Assembly: GCA_913056275.1 (NCBI GenBank)
Contig: CAJXLP010000006.1
Span: 1-46,838 of the forward strand
Origin: an uncultured Mycoplasmatota bacterium
Lineage (GTDB): Bacteria > Bacillota_I > Bacilli_A > Izemoplasmatales > Izemoplasmataceae
Direction: 5' to 3'
Length of the DNA stretch: 46,838 bases
Shown here: one piece after another, positions 27,443 to 36,086 of the stretch
Layout: the number at the start of each line of letters is the position of its first letter
Position numbering within the stretch: position 1 is the first letter of the stretch
The notes under the pieces: model-generated
What the model saw: the letters and a program-made list of their open reading frames with translations, nothing else
What the model was told of the DNA's origin: nothing
Databases searched by the model: none
Made by a program: the position numbers and the translations under genes

Positions 27443-28241
27443 ACGGGCGTGGCCGTTTCGGATCTGGCTATTCATTTTTATCATCGTTCCTGTTTTACTA
27501 CTTATGCTCAGTGCATTTTCCACCTATTCAATTTTGCGAGACGTCCCCTTCGCGTTTGAAGGGGATGCCTTATCCGTATTGCAAACCGACGTTTTTATTC
27601 AAGCGTTTCTCTCTTCGCTCAAGTTTGCGGGCTATGTAACAGTGATTAGTTTATTGATTGGCTATCCGGTAGCGTACGCATTATCCCAATCTAGGAGTCC
27701 TTATAAAAGGCTCTATATTCTCGCCTTAATCATCCCTGTATGGTCCAATATGTTGTTGCGAATCATTGCCTTTGAGAAACTTTTTTATCCCGATTCAATT
27801 CTCAATATGTTTGGCATTTCACTGGATTTAATCGGCACAGATTGGGCGATTGTGATCGGCATGGTGAGCATTTATCTACCGTTTATGATTTTTCCCATTT
27901 ATGCCGTCTTAGAAAAGTTAGATCAACGATTATTAGAGGCTGCATACGACTTGTATGCGAATCCTTTCAAACGGTTTTTGCACGTCATTTTACCGCTGTC
28001 AACCGGGGGCATTATTTCCGGCATACTAATGACTGCGTTGCCGGCCATGACAACGTTTGCTTTACCGGAGCGATTATCTGCGGGAAACACGATTTTGCTG
28101 GGGAATTTGATTGAGAATTACGTCATGCGTACGGCTCAAATTGATCTTGCCAGTGTGATTGCGCTGGGGCTACTCATTTTAATGGTCGGCATTTACCGAG
28201 TGCTTTTACGGTTTGATGCGGAAGGGGAGACCCTCGTATGA
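27435..28241 (+). CDS. potB: Spermidine/putrescine ABC importer permease PotB
   Basis: 268 aa, six predicted membrane helices after a short basic N-terminus ([11 protein letters not shown]). The EAA-type loop is [22 protein letters not shown], which docks on PotA. Together with PotC it forms the membrane channel. Start overlaps potA by 8 bases and its end overlaps potC at ATGA, so the four subunits are translationally coupled. Gene order potA-potB-potC-potD is the classic one. Confidence 0.93.
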   Translation: MFRRAWPFRIWLFIFIIVPVLLLMLSAFSTYSILRDVPFAFEGDALSVLQTDVFIQAFLSSLKFAGYVTVISLLIGYPVAYALSQSRSPYKRLYILALIIPVWSNMLLRIIAFEKLFYPDSILNMFGISLDLIGTDWAIVIGMVSIYLPFMIFPIYAVLEKLDQRLLEAAYDLYANPFKRFLHVILPLSTGGIISGILMTALPAMTTFALPERLSAGNTILLGNLIENYVMRTAQIDLASVIALGLLILMVGIYRVLLRFDAEGETLV

Positions 28242-29026
28242 AATGGCCATTTAAACTATTATTAGGACTTGCCTACACGCTCATTTATTTCCCCATTTTG
28301 ATCATTGCATTTTTATCCGTGAATGCCTCTGCCAGAGATTACGTATTTACCGGGTTTTCACTTCAGTGGTATGCGGCGATTATTGAAGAATCAGCCCTTT
28401 TACAGGCGATTATAAATACCTTGACTGTCGCTGTATTATCCACCCTGATCGCCACGATTCTTGGGACCGCTTTTACCGTGATGTTAATTCATGTGAAAAA
28501 ACGCTTGCGTTTAAGGCTTCTCATGCTCAATAATATTCCTATCGTGAATCCCGACATTGTTACTGCGTTGGGGCTACTCACGGTGATGAGTGTGTTGGGC
28601 ATTCGCTTTGGATTTCCCTCGATGTTGCTCGCGCACGTTTTCTTTTCCATTCCCTTTGTCATACTGACGGTGTATCCCAAATATAAAACACTCGACCACG
28701 CCGTCTATGAAGCAGCATTAGACCTTGGAGCAAAACCTTTAAGGGCGTGGTTTAAAGTCGTATTACCGGATCTTAAAAGCGCCATGATTGCTGGGGCCTT
28801 AATCGCCTTTACGATGAGTATTGATGATTTTGTTATCAGCTACTTTGTCTACGGATCGGGCTATCAAAATGTCTCCATTTGGTTATATTCACGCCTTGGA
28901 AGACGGACATTCTCTCCCGCCATTTACGCATACAACACACTCATTATGCTCGTGACCGCCCTGATTATGGGTGGCATTGGACTTCAAATTCGAAAGGAAC
29001 ACCGCCATGAAAAAAATACTGATTAG
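28238..29026 (+). CDS. potC: Spermidine/putrescine ABC importer permease PotC
   Basis: 262 aa, six membrane helices. The N-terminal YFPILIIAFLSVNAS resembles the PotC hallmark for the first helix; the EAA loop is YEAALDLGAKPLRAWFKVVLP, followed by the conserved SIDDFVISYFV segment. Partner of PotB. Overlaps potB by 4 bases and potD by 20 bases. Confidence 0.93.
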   Translation: MKWPFKLLLGLAYTLIYFPILIIAFLSVNASARDYVFTGFSLQWYAAIIEESALLQAIINTLTVAVLSTLIATILGTAFTVMLIHVKKRLRLRLLMLNNIPIVNPDIVTALGLLTVMSVLGIRFGFPSMLLAHVFFSIPFVILTVYPKYKTLDHAVYEAALDLGAKPLRAWFKVVLPDLKSAMIAGALIAFTMSIDDFVISYFVYGSGYQNVSIWLYSRLGRRTFSPAIYAYNTLIMLVTALIMGGIGLQIRKEHRHEKNTD

Positions 29027-30074
29027 CATTACCTTACTGAGTGCGTTATTGACGCTTTCAGCCTGCAATAATTCGGCCAACGATTCACTCAATGTATTAA
29101 ACTGGGGCGATTACATCAATCCAGAATTACTTGACCGATTCGAAGCCGAAACCGGCATTACAGTCACCTATGATGAAGTTGGATCGAACGAAGAAATGGA
29201 TGTTAGAATGCAACTCAATACGACCCAATATGACATCATGGTTCCCAGTGATTACATGATGGATAAGTGGGTCCAAGAAGGACGTATTCAAGCGCTTGAT
29301 TATTCGTTAATTCCTAACTATCAAACCGCCCTTTTAATGAACGGGGTGAATGATTTATTATCGGATGAACGCTACGCGGACTATACGGTTCCTTACTTTT
29401 ACGGGACGATTGGCCTGATGTATAACACGAATGTTGAAGGCCTCAAAGAGGCCGTAGAATCTTCGGGGTTTGGCGTCTTATTCGACCAAGATTCACCGTA
29501 TAAAATTGGCATGTATGATTCACCCAGAGACGCGCTTGGCGCGGCTTTAATGCATTTAGGATATTCGCCAAATACGACGGATGCCTCCCACTTAAGTATG
29601 GCTGAAACCATTCTGACATTCGCGAATATTACAGCCTATGGGGAAGACGATTTGAATAACCGGGTGATTGAAGGAAACCTTGATATCGCACTCGTCTATT
29701 CAGGTGATTACTTCGATGAGCGTTATGCCCATGAAGAAGAATCACTGCCGATTAATTTTGCCTATTACGCCCCAGAATCGACCAATGTTTGGGTGGATGG
29801 CTTTGTCATTCCAGAAGCGGCCGAAAATGTGGAAGCTGCGCACGCCTTTATCAACTTTATGAGCGATCCTGATAATGCGCTAGAAAATGCCAGTTATGTG
29901 GGTTACACACCTGTGTACGCAGATACATACACCGCCATTTTAGAAGACTTTGAACTGGATGCAAGCATCTTTAATCCAATTCCGAGCGGCCAAACGAGAC
30001 ATATTTATCAATACATTTCTGATGCTCATAACGAAACACTCTTAGAAGCCTTTAACCGCGCCAAATCAAACTAA
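29007..30074 (+). CDS. potD: Polyamine-binding lipoprotein PotD
   Basis: 355 aa from ATG 29007. This start gives the lipoprotein signal MKKILISITLLSALLTLSAC and has AAAGGA eight bases upstream; it lies within the end of potC. The mature part begins with the PotD signature LNVLNWGDYINPELLDRFE and contains VPSDYMMDKW and NVWVDGFVIPE, both typical of the PotD/PotF family. Anchored outside the membrane, it captures spermidine or putrescine for PotABC. Which polyamine is preferred cannot be told. Confidence 0.93.
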   Translation: MKKILISITLLSALLTLSACNNSANDSLNVLNWGDYINPELLDRFEAETGITVTYDEVGSNEEMDVRMQLNTTQYDIMVPSDYMMDKWVQEGRIQALDYSLIPNYQTALLMNGVNDLLSDERYADYTVPYFYGTIGLMYNTNVEGLKEAVESSGFGVLFDQDSPYKIGMYDSPRDALGAALMHLGYSPNTTDASHLSMAETILTFANITAYGEDDLNNRVIEGNLDIALVYSGDYFDERYAHEEESLPINFAYYAPESTNVWVDGFVIPEAAENVEAAHAFINFMSDPDNALENASYVGYTPVYADTYTAILEDFELDASIFNPIPSGQTRHIYQYISDAHNETLLEAFNRAKSN

Positions 30075-30099
30075 AAAGGAAACGTTGTTTCCTTTTTTT
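30073..30099 (+). terminator. Rho-independent terminator of potABCD
   Basis: Stem AAAAGGAAAC (30074-30083) / GTTTCCTTTT (30087-30096), GTT loop, T-run. Confidence 0.9.
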
Positions 30100-30113
30100 A
30101 ATGGGCATAATTA

Positions 30114-30122
30114 TGGTAAAAT
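30114..30122 (+). promoter_or_regulatory. Extended -10 promoter of the nusB-recN operon
   Basis: TGGTAAAAT, 28 bases before the nusB ATG; the -35 region is only a T-run from the preceding terminator. Confidence 0.5.
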
Positions 30123-30149
30123 AAACCCAACAATTTAAGAGGAGATCCG

Positions 30150-30542
30150 ATGGAAACTCAGGCCAGCATGAGCCGCCGCAAACAGCGGATTGCGATCATT
30201 GAATTACTCTATCAAAAAGACATGGGCCGTTCGCCGGAAATCCCCGAAATTCCCTTTGTCAGTGAAGCTTTAAAGACCATCGATTCTGAGCAAGCAATCA
30301 TCGATGCGACGATTGAAGATGCCTTAGTGGGTTACACGCTGAAACGATTGTCTACGGTGGACCGAGCGATTATTCGGCTTGCTGTCTTTGAACTCAGACA
30401 TACACAAACGCCCTCAGAAATCGTCTTAGATGAAGCGCTTCATTTGACGCATATCTACACGGATATGGGCGATAAAAAAGCCGTTGCCTTTAACAATAAA
30501 CTGTTAGATTCCATATTAAAGGGGTTGAAAAAGTCTGCATGA
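30150..30542 (+). CDS. nusB: Transcription antitermination factor NusB
   Basis: 130 aa, all-helical NusB fold: the N-terminal SRRKQRIAIIELLYQKDMG binds RNA (boxA of rRNA operons), and the C-terminal VDRAIIRLAVFELRH and PSEIVLDEALHLTHIY segments are family hallmarks. It acts with NusE (S10) and NusG in rRNA antitermination. Preceded by GAGGAGA. Overlaps xseA at ATGA. Head of a compact DNA/RNA maintenance operon. Confidence 0.94.
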   Translation: METQASMSRRKQRIAIIELLYQKDMGRSPEIPEIPFVSEALKTIDSEQAIIDATIEDALVGYTLKRLSTVDRAIIRLAVFELRHTQTPSEIVLDEALHLTHIYTDMGDKKAVAFNNKLLDSILKGLKKSA

Positions 30543-31807
30543 AAGACCCGTTAACAGTCACGGCACTCACCCGTTATATCAAATACAAGTTTACCAGTGA
30601 TCCCCATTTACACGATGTCCGCTTAGAAGGTGAAATTTCCAATTTCAAACATCATTCCAGAGGACATTTTTACTTTACGTTAAAAGACGAAACCGCCTCC
30701 ATCAGCGCCATCATGTTTAAAAGTGACACACGCAGTGTTAGCTTCACTCCGCAAGACGGTGATAACGTGACTGTCGAAGGATCCATCAGTATCTTTGAAA
30801 AAGCGGGCAGCTATCAAATTTACGTCAAGCAGATGAGCCAATCCGGAGTCGGTCAGTTATACCAAAACTATTTAAAGTTAAAAGCGACGTTAGAAGCTGA
30901 AGGTTATTTTGATGCGTCGCATAAACAATCGCTCCCGCAGTTTCCAACGGCCATTGCCTTATTAACCAGCGCTACAGGCGCGGCGATTAAAGACATGATT
31001 TCCACGATAAAACGTCGCTTTCCCTTAACGGCGATGATTGTCTATCCCACGCAAGTTCAAGGGCAAACCGCCGCAGCCGCCATCGCCAAAAACATTCAGC
31101 GCGCCGATGCCTATCCAGAGGTTGACTTAATCATTGTCGGACGTGGCGGTGGATCGATTGAAGACTTATGGGCGTTTAATGAACGCATCGTCGCCGATGC
31201 CATCTATCAGGCAAAGACACCGATTATAAGTGCCGTGGGCCACGAAACAGACTTTACAATCGCCGACTTTGTGGCCGATTTAAGAGCGCCCACCCCGACT
31301 GGGGCCGCGGAAATGGCCGTCCCCAATCAAGTCGATCTCCAAGCCACCATTAAAGAGCGCATGAACCGGCTAGAAAGCCGCTTAAAATCCACGTTACAAC
31401 GAAAAGAAGAAACCTTGTCGTATTTATTGAATCATCCGGTATTTCGGTTTCCAGAGCGCACCGTTGAGCCTTACGTCAAAACGCTGACTGAACTCAAACA
31501 CCGATTAGTCCAACATACGCCCTTAGAAAAAGTGAAACAATTGGCCAATCAATTTTCGGCCTTAAAACTCACCCTGACGCACCAATATACGCAGCGTTTA
31601 AATACCCTCGAGCACCGCTTGGATTCGCTGCGACAAAGCATTCATTTAAACAGTCCCCAAACCCGATTAGAACAAGGGTATACCTTGATCTTGAAAAACG
31701 GTAAATTGATTAAACGCGGCGCCGATTTAAAGATCCAAGATGCCGTGGATATAACATTTAGTGACGGAGTCGTGAACGCCACGATCACCGGAAAGGAAGA
31801 TGCCTAA
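30539..31807 (+). CDS. xseA: Exodeoxyribonuclease VII large subunit
   Basis: 422 aa. The N-terminal OB-fold (LEGEISNFKHHSRGHFYFTLKD) binds single-stranded DNA. The catalytic domain includes the conserved TSATGAAIKDMI, GRGGGSIEDLWAFNE and VGHETDFTIADFVADLRAPTP-type blocks. A long helical coiled region covers about residues 265-375, and a small C-terminal domain follows. With XseB it degrades single-stranded DNA from both ends. Overlaps nusB by 4 bases and xseB by 1. Confidence 0.95.
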   Translation: MKDPLTVTALTRYIKYKFTSDPHLHDVRLEGEISNFKHHSRGHFYFTLKDETASISAIMFKSDTRSVSFTPQDGDNVTVEGSISIFEKAGSYQIYVKQMSQSGVGQLYQNYLKLKATLEAEGYFDASHKQSLPQFPTAIALLTSATGAAIKDMISTIKRRFPLTAMIVYPTQVQGQTAAAAIAKNIQRADAYPEVDLIIVGRGGGSIEDLWAFNERIVADAIYQAKTPIISAVGHETDFTIADFVADLRAPTPTGAAEMAVPNQVDLQATIKERMNRLESRLKSTLQRKEETLSYLLNHPVFRFPERTVEPYVKTLTELKHRLVQHTPLEKVKQLANQFSALKLTLTHQYTQRLNTLEHRLDSLRQSIHLNSPQTRLEQGYTLILKNGKLIKRGADLKIQDAVDITFSDGVVNATITGKEDA

Positions 31808-32025
31808 TGGCCCATTCATTTGAAGAACAACTTAAAGCCTTAGAGACCATCGTTAAAGCCTTAGAAGAAGGGGACCTCCCTTTAGATGAAGCGATGGGTA
31901 AATATCAAGAAGGGATGACGCTCGCCCAAGATGCTGCAAAAAAATTAGACGACGCAAAAGTCATCTTAAAAGAAATGTTAGAGACCGATGAACCAGTTCC
32001 CATGGATGACACTGACATCGAATGA
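31807..32025 (+). CDS. xseB: Exodeoxyribonuclease VII small subunit
   Basis: 72 aa: FEEQLKALETIVKALEEGDL followed by PLDEAMGKYQEGMTLA, the standard two-helix XseB pattern; several copies coat the long helices of XseA. Acidic C-terminus. Start overlaps xseA by one base (TAATG) and the end overlaps tlyA at ATGA, with GGAAAGGAAGATG as ribosome site region. Confidence 0.95.
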   Translation: MAHSFEEQLKALETIVKALEEGDLPLDEAMGKYQEGMTLAQDAAKKLDDAKVILKEMLETDEPVPMDDTDIE

Positions 32026-32717
32026 GACTTGATCAAGCCCTCAAAGCTCAGGGCTTTTTTAGCTCACGGGAAAAAGCACAAGCAGCGATTAAAGCGGGCG
32101 ATGTCAAACTCGACGGCACGCCCGTACTCAAACCTGCATTTCCCTATCACGGCGAAACCATCACGACGACTGGAAATCCTCCGTATGTCTCGCGCAGCGC
32201 AGAAAAGTTAAAAGGTGCATTAGAGGCGTTCGGCATGCGTTTTGAGGGAGATGTCATCTGTGACATTGGGGCCTCCACAGGCGGCTTTACCCAAGTTGCT
32301 TTAGAGTATGGCGCACAGCATGTCATAGCCATTGATGTGGGCCGTGACCAACTCGATCAAGCGTTGAGAAAGCACCCCCAAGTCCGCGTACTTGAAGAGA
32401 CGCATTTTCTCCATTTAACCGAGTTAGCCCCGATTGATTGGGCGCTTATTGATGTGAGTTTTATCTCCTCATTAAAAATACTGCGGCACCTTTTAACGCT
32501 CACGACATTCAAAGGGGTGTTGGTCCTATTTAAACCCCAATTTGAAGCCAATCGAAAATTAAAATCCCCCATCATCAAGGCGCCCAAAGAATATGCGCGC
32601 ATTCAAAGCCAGTATGAAGAGACCCTTCAGGCACTTGGCTATACGATTCAACACATTTTTACCCCGATTAAAGGAAAACTTGGAAATCAAGAGCTGCTGT
32701 ACTATTTAACCGTGTGA
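32022..32717 (+). CDS. tlyA: TlyA-family S4/FtsJ-like rRNA 2'-O-methyltransferase
   Basis: 231 aa, somewhat shorter than the common 265-275. The N-terminal S4 domain (MRLDQALKAQGFFSSREKAQ) is followed by an FtsJ-like methyltransferase with SAM motif CDIGASTGGFTQVAL and the second motif AIDVGRDQLDQ. TlyA methylates 2'-hydroxyls in 16S and 23S rRNA in actinobacteria; in Bacillota the protein (YqxC) is linked to ribosomal RNA by homology and the old hemolysin label is not supported by sequence. The missing length is at the C-terminus. Overlaps xseB by 4 bases; recN starts 7 bases later. Confidence 0.88.
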   Translation: MRLDQALKAQGFFSSREKAQAAIKAGDVKLDGTPVLKPAFPYHGETITTTGNPPYVSRSAEKLKGALEAFGMRFEGDVICDIGASTGGFTQVALEYGAQHVIAIDVGRDQLDQALRKHPQVRVLEETHFLHLTELAPIDWALIDVSFISSLKILRHLLTLTTFKGVLVLFKPQFEANRKLKSPIIKAPKEYARIQSQYEETLQALGYTIQHIFTPIKGKLGNQELLYYLTV

Positions 32718-32724
32718 GGCGCGA

Positions 32725-34368
32725 ATGTTAACGCATCTAAAAATCCAAAATTTAGCCATCTTAGAAAACATTGAAGTCAGTTTTCAAACAGGCTTTACCG
32801 TCTTGACCGGGGAAACCGGCGCCGGAAAAAGCCTTGTTTTAGATGCGCTTCATTTACTTTTAGGTGAGCGTGCCAGTTCGGAAGTTATCCGGGCGCATGC
32901 CGATTTTTCAAAAATCCAAGCGGTCTTTGAACCCGTCCCACGTAGCATAAGCGGTATTTTAGATGCTGAGCTTTTAGAAGACGAGTCGTTGATTATTGAA
33001 CGGACCATTTACAAAGATAAAGGCAATGTCATTAAAGTGAACGGGTCAATTGTCCCGCTCACCGTGCTGAAAGAACTGGCCCCGTATTTAGCAGATTTAC
33101 ACGGTCAAGCCGATACGCGCTCACTTTTAAGACCGCGGTTTTATCCGTTTTTACTCGATCATTTATCACCCGATGTCCGAGAAAAAAAAGCCGTATATCA
33201 AGCGGCCTATCATGCGTATCAAGTAGCCTTAGAGGCCGTGCAATCGTTCGAACAAGCGGTGGAAGACTTTGAAAAAGAAGCCGCCTTTATGACGTTTCAA
33301 TTGCAAGAACTCGACACCCTAGATCCCTCAGTGGCCGATGAAGAAACGTTGAAGACAACTGTCCAAGAAATGGAAAATCACGACCAAATCTATCACCATC
33401 TTAAATCCATCGAAGAAGGGTTTGCGCGGGGGGCGCTGAGTGATTTAAATGCACTCAGTCGGTCCTTTGATAAATTAGCATCACTGAAGGACATGAATGA
33501 TTTGCCTGAACGTTTTCAGTCCACGCTACTCGAACTTGAAGACATTGATCAAAGCATTCGTTCGATGGTTCATCAACTCGACTTTGACCCTAAAACGTTG
33601 GCCGCCTCGCAAGACCGCCTTGTTTTATATGACCGCTTAAAGCGGAAACATAAAACCGATGTCTCCGGGCTGATCGCATTGCGTGAATCGCTGAAAGAAA
33701 AGCTCAGCTTTACCGATGACCAAGCGTCTCAAGAAGCGGCCCTTAAAAAAACGTTAGCGGCCGCAGAAAAAGATTTAAAAGAAAAAGCTGTGCGATTAAA
33801 TGACGCACGGCAAGCCTTGGCAAAAGAAAAAATTGATGATGTGACGAGTTTATTGAAACGACTCTCCCTTGACCATGCGGTATTTGAGATTACGTTTTCT
33901 CCGCTCGACTTTGCATCGTTTAGCGAACAATCTCCCAACACGTTAGACTTTCAATTGACTCCCAACCCAGGTGAACCACTCAAAAGTATTCACAAAGCAG
34001 CATCCGGCGGAGAATTATCGCGTATTATGCTGGCAATCAAAGTGGCATTTTTAAAAAAAGACCAAGTCTCAACCTTGATCTTTGATGAAATTGACACGGG
34101 TGTGTCTGGGAAAGTAGCGGCGAATGTGGGGCAACTATTACAAACCATTTCTGAAGAAATTCAAGTCATCGCAATTACCCATCTTCCCCAAGTTGCGGCC
34201 AAAGCCCACCATCACATTGTGATTGAAAAAACGGTCGACGCTGGGAGAACGCGCGCGTCACTCAATGTGTTATCCGCCGATGCGCGCATTGAACACTTAG
34301 CAGAGATGCTGTCTGATGGGACGTTGACTGATGATCAACGGATGAGCGCCAAAGCGTTATTGCAATAA
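32725..34368 (+). CDS. recN: DNA repair protein RecN
   Basis: 547 aa, normal length. SMC-like ATPase: Walker A TGETGAGKSLVLDALHLLLG at the N-terminus, central coiled coils (about residues 155-365) with the QLQELD hinge-side motif, signature SGGELSRIMLAIK, Walker B STLIFDEIDTGVSG, and the His-containing AITHLPQVAAKA. It acts early in double-strand-break repair. Last gene of the nusB operon, followed by a terminator shared with the convergent small membrane-protein gene. Confidence 0.96.
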   Translation: MLTHLKIQNLAILENIEVSFQTGFTVLTGETGAGKSLVLDALHLLLGERASSEVIRAHADFSKIQAVFEPVPRSISGILDAELLEDESLIIERTIYKDKGNVIKVNGSIVPLTVLKELAPYLADLHGQADTRSLLRPRFYPFLLDHLSPDVREKKAVYQAAYHAYQVALEAVQSFEQAVEDFEKEAAFMTFQLQELDTLDPSVADEETLKTTVQEMENHDQIYHHLKSIEEGFARGALSDLNALSRSFDKLASLKDMNDLPERFQSTLLELEDIDQSIRSMVHQLDFDPKTLAASQDRLVLYDRLKRKHKTDVSGLIALRESLKEKLSFTDDQASQEAALKKTLAAAEKDLKEKAVRLNDARQALAKEKIDDVTSLLKRLSLDHAVFEITFSPLDFASFSEQSPNTLDFQLTPNPGEPLKSIHKAASGGELSRIMLAIKVAFLKKDQVSTLIFDEIDTGVSGKVAANVGQLLQTISEEIQVIAITHLPQVAAKAHHHIVIEKTVDAGRTRASLNVLSADARIEHLAEMLSDGTLTDDQRMSAKALLQ

Positions 34369-34370
34369 AA

Positions 34371-34390
34371 AAAAGCACCGAAGTGCTTTT
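34371..34390. terminator. Terminator between recN and the convergent small gene
   Basis: Stem AAAAGCAC (34371-34378) / GTGCTTTT (34383-34390) with CGAA loop; A- and T-tracts on opposite sides make it usable in both directions. Confidence 0.75.
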
Positions 34391-34565
34391 AGGCAAAAAC
34401 GGCTTGAAACATAATGATGACCGTCGTTAAGACAAGTCCAGCAACGAACGCAATGGCGAGTAACAAGACCGTGATTTTTCCCCATTTACTTTTTAATGGG
34501 TTACGGTAAACTGGATCAACATTCACATTCTTTGATTTTTTCACACGCTTTTTAGATTCTGGCAC
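34389..34565 (-). CDS. Small basic single-helix membrane protein, unknown
   Basis: 58 aa from a GTG start at 34565, selected because AGAAAGAGG lies 6 bases upstream; the longer ATG frame to 34604 has no ribosome site. The N-terminal half is very basic (PESKKRVKKSKNVNVD), then WGKITVLLLAIAFVAGLVLT begins a single helix to the C-terminus (FQAVFA). Expected topology is N-in. It resembles the many short Bacillota membrane proteins of unknown role; no family recognised. Monocistronic, between recN and dinB. Confidence 0.65.
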   Translation of the reverse strand: MPESKKRVKKSKNVNVDPVYRNPLKSKWGKITVLLLAIAFVAGLVLTTVIIMFQAVFA

Positions 34566-34595
34566 GAGGAACCTCTTTCTTAAAAAACTAGGTGT

Positions 34596-34624
34596 ATTAT
34601 ACAAAAAAAAGAGAGGATTGAAAA
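34596..34624 (-). promoter_or_regulatory. Probable promoter of the small basic membrane protein gene
   Basis: On the minus strand TTTTCA (34619-34624), 17 bases, TATAAT (34596-34601), about 30 bases before the GTG start. Confidence 0.45.
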
Positions 34625-34627
34625 GCC

Positions 34628-35812
34628 TTGAGTAAAGCTTACCGAATTATCTTTCACATTGACTTAAATGCGTTTTTCGCCAGCTGTGAAATTGCCGTGA
34701 ATCCGGCCCTAAAAGATATTCCCATCGGGATCGGTGGAGCGTCTGGGAAAGGCGTTTTAACCACCGCCAATTATGCGGCCCGCAAATACGGAGTCGGATC
34801 GGCCATGAGTGTCGGTGAAGCGAGACGTTTGTGTCCAACACTGAAACTCTTACCAGTGAACTTCCCGCTTTACAAAGAGAAAAGTGCTCAATTCTTTGAT
34901 TACTTACACACGTACACCGACCAAATAGAACCCGCCTCGATTGACGAAGGCTACATTGACATGACGCAGTACTGCATGGGTAAAGATGTGATGGCTGTGG
35001 CCAAAAAGATGCAAGCAGACTTGAAAACAAATTTTCAACTCCCCTGCTCGATTGGCATTGCCCCGAACCGCTTTTTAGCGAAGATGGCCTCCGATTATAA
35101 AAAACCAGAGGGCATTACCGTATTTCGAAAACGCACTGTGCAAGAATTACTCTGGCCGATGCCGATTGAATCCATGCATGGCATTGGCAAAAAAACGGTG
35201 CCCAACCTCAAACTCTTAGGCATACAAACCATTGGCGATTTAGCCGCCTATCCTGAGCAGAACAAGCTGTCTAAATTTTTAGGAAATTCTACCCACAGCT
35301 TCGTGGAAAAAGCCAAAGGCAATGACCCAACACCCGTTGATGCCGCCCGGCAAGGGTCCCATCAATCGATTGGTCAATCGAAGACGTTTGATCCACCGAT
35401 ATTGGGCTATCAAGATGCCTTGTTGGCACTCGAAGCATTGCTTAAAAGTGCTCAAGAACGGTTGCTTGAAGCGGATCTCCGTGCGAAGTCTGTGGCGGTT
35501 GCCTGGCGGGATGAAGCATTTAAAACAACCTCTAAGCAATTCAGCATGGCCTTTCATACGGATGCCTTAGAAGATTTATGGTTTGAGGCCGAACGCTTAT
35601 TTGATTCACTGTATGAAGAGCGCCCGATCGCCCTGCTCAGTGTCTCCCTGTCAAGTTTAGAAAAAGCCGAGCGCTTAGTCAGGCAAATTGATATTTACGA
35701 TGTCTCAAAGTACCCGTCCAAAGCCGATGCCTTAGAAGACACACTCAATAAGATTAATGCCCATTATGATAAACCGTTACTGAAGAAAGGAACGTCTCAT
35801 GAATCGTCATGA
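34628..35812 (+). CDS. dinB: DNA polymerase IV (Y-family, DinB)
   Basis: 394 aa starting at TTG 34628 (GAGAGG eleven bases upstream; no usable ATG exists before the catalytic domain). Low-fidelity translesion polymerase. Catalytic motifs: HIDLNAFFASCE with the first metal-binding Asp and the Phe steric gate, and PASIDEGYIDM with Asp-Glu. The HhH thumb (MHGIGKKTVPNLKLLGIQTI) and little-finger domain (QSIGQSKTF) follow. The C-terminal clamp-binding site is probably QIDIYD, with Tyr where QLxLF-type sites have Phe. The end overlaps the next small gene by 14 bases. Confidence 0.92.
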   Translation: MSKAYRIIFHIDLNAFFASCEIAVNPALKDIPIGIGGASGKGVLTTANYAARKYGVGSAMSVGEARRLCPTLKLLPVNFPLYKEKSAQFFDYLHTYTDQIEPASIDEGYIDMTQYCMGKDVMAVAKKMQADLKTNFQLPCSIGIAPNRFLAKMASDYKKPEGITVFRKRTVQELLWPMPIESMHGIGKKTVPNLKLLGIQTIGDLAAYPEQNKLSKFLGNSTHSFVEKAKGNDPTPVDAARQGSHQSIGQSKTFDPPILGYQDALLALEALLKSAQERLLEADLRAKSVAVAWRDEAFKTTSKQFSMAFHTDALEDLWFEAERLFDSLYEERPIALLSVSLSSLEKAERLVRQIDIYDVSKYPSKADALEDTLNKINAHYDKPLLKKGTSHESS

Positions 35813-36077
35813 AATCCGATATCTCACGTACTCCATTGCGGCCGCAGTGATGCTTGTATTCGCGAGCATTCCAATTGCCGATGACCGCCTCATCTGGACG
35901 GCGTCGTATCCATTCATCGTTCTCTTGGGTGGCTTGAGTTTACTCATCCAGTTTCGTAAACACTACACAAAAACCCGTCCTACCACAGCGATGAACGCCA
36001 TTCAATTGCTCTATGTCCTCGTATTGGTATACGCCGCATTTTTATCCATTATCGTCGTATTAGATTTGATCCGTTAG
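35799..36077 (+). CDS. Small three-helix membrane protein, unknown
   Basis: 92 aa with three hydrophobic segments (about residues 10-26, 35-50 and 68-90), separated by short charged loops (ADDRLIW; QFRKHYTKTRPTT). Good ribosome site GAAAGGAACG before the ATG. Starts inside dinB and ends 9 bases before the aldehyde dehydrogenase gene, so it is co-transcribed with both. No family recognised and no catalytic residues suggested. Confidence 0.7.
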   Translation: MNRHEIRYLTYSIAAAVMLVFASIPIADDRLIWTASYPFIVLLGGLSLLIQFRKHYTKTRPTTAMNAIQLLYVLVLVYAAFLSIIVVLDLIR

Positions 36078-36086
36078 GAGTATTCT

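Noticed and set aside
27050-27523. 157-aa frame on the minus strand across potA-potB
   Set aside because: Lies antisense to conserved transporter genes in a coupled operon, and has no promoter or RBS.
32022-32717. TlyA as a hemolysin toxin
   Set aside because: S4 plus FtsJ-like SAM-binding motifs indicate an rRNA methyltransferase; the hemolysin label is historical.
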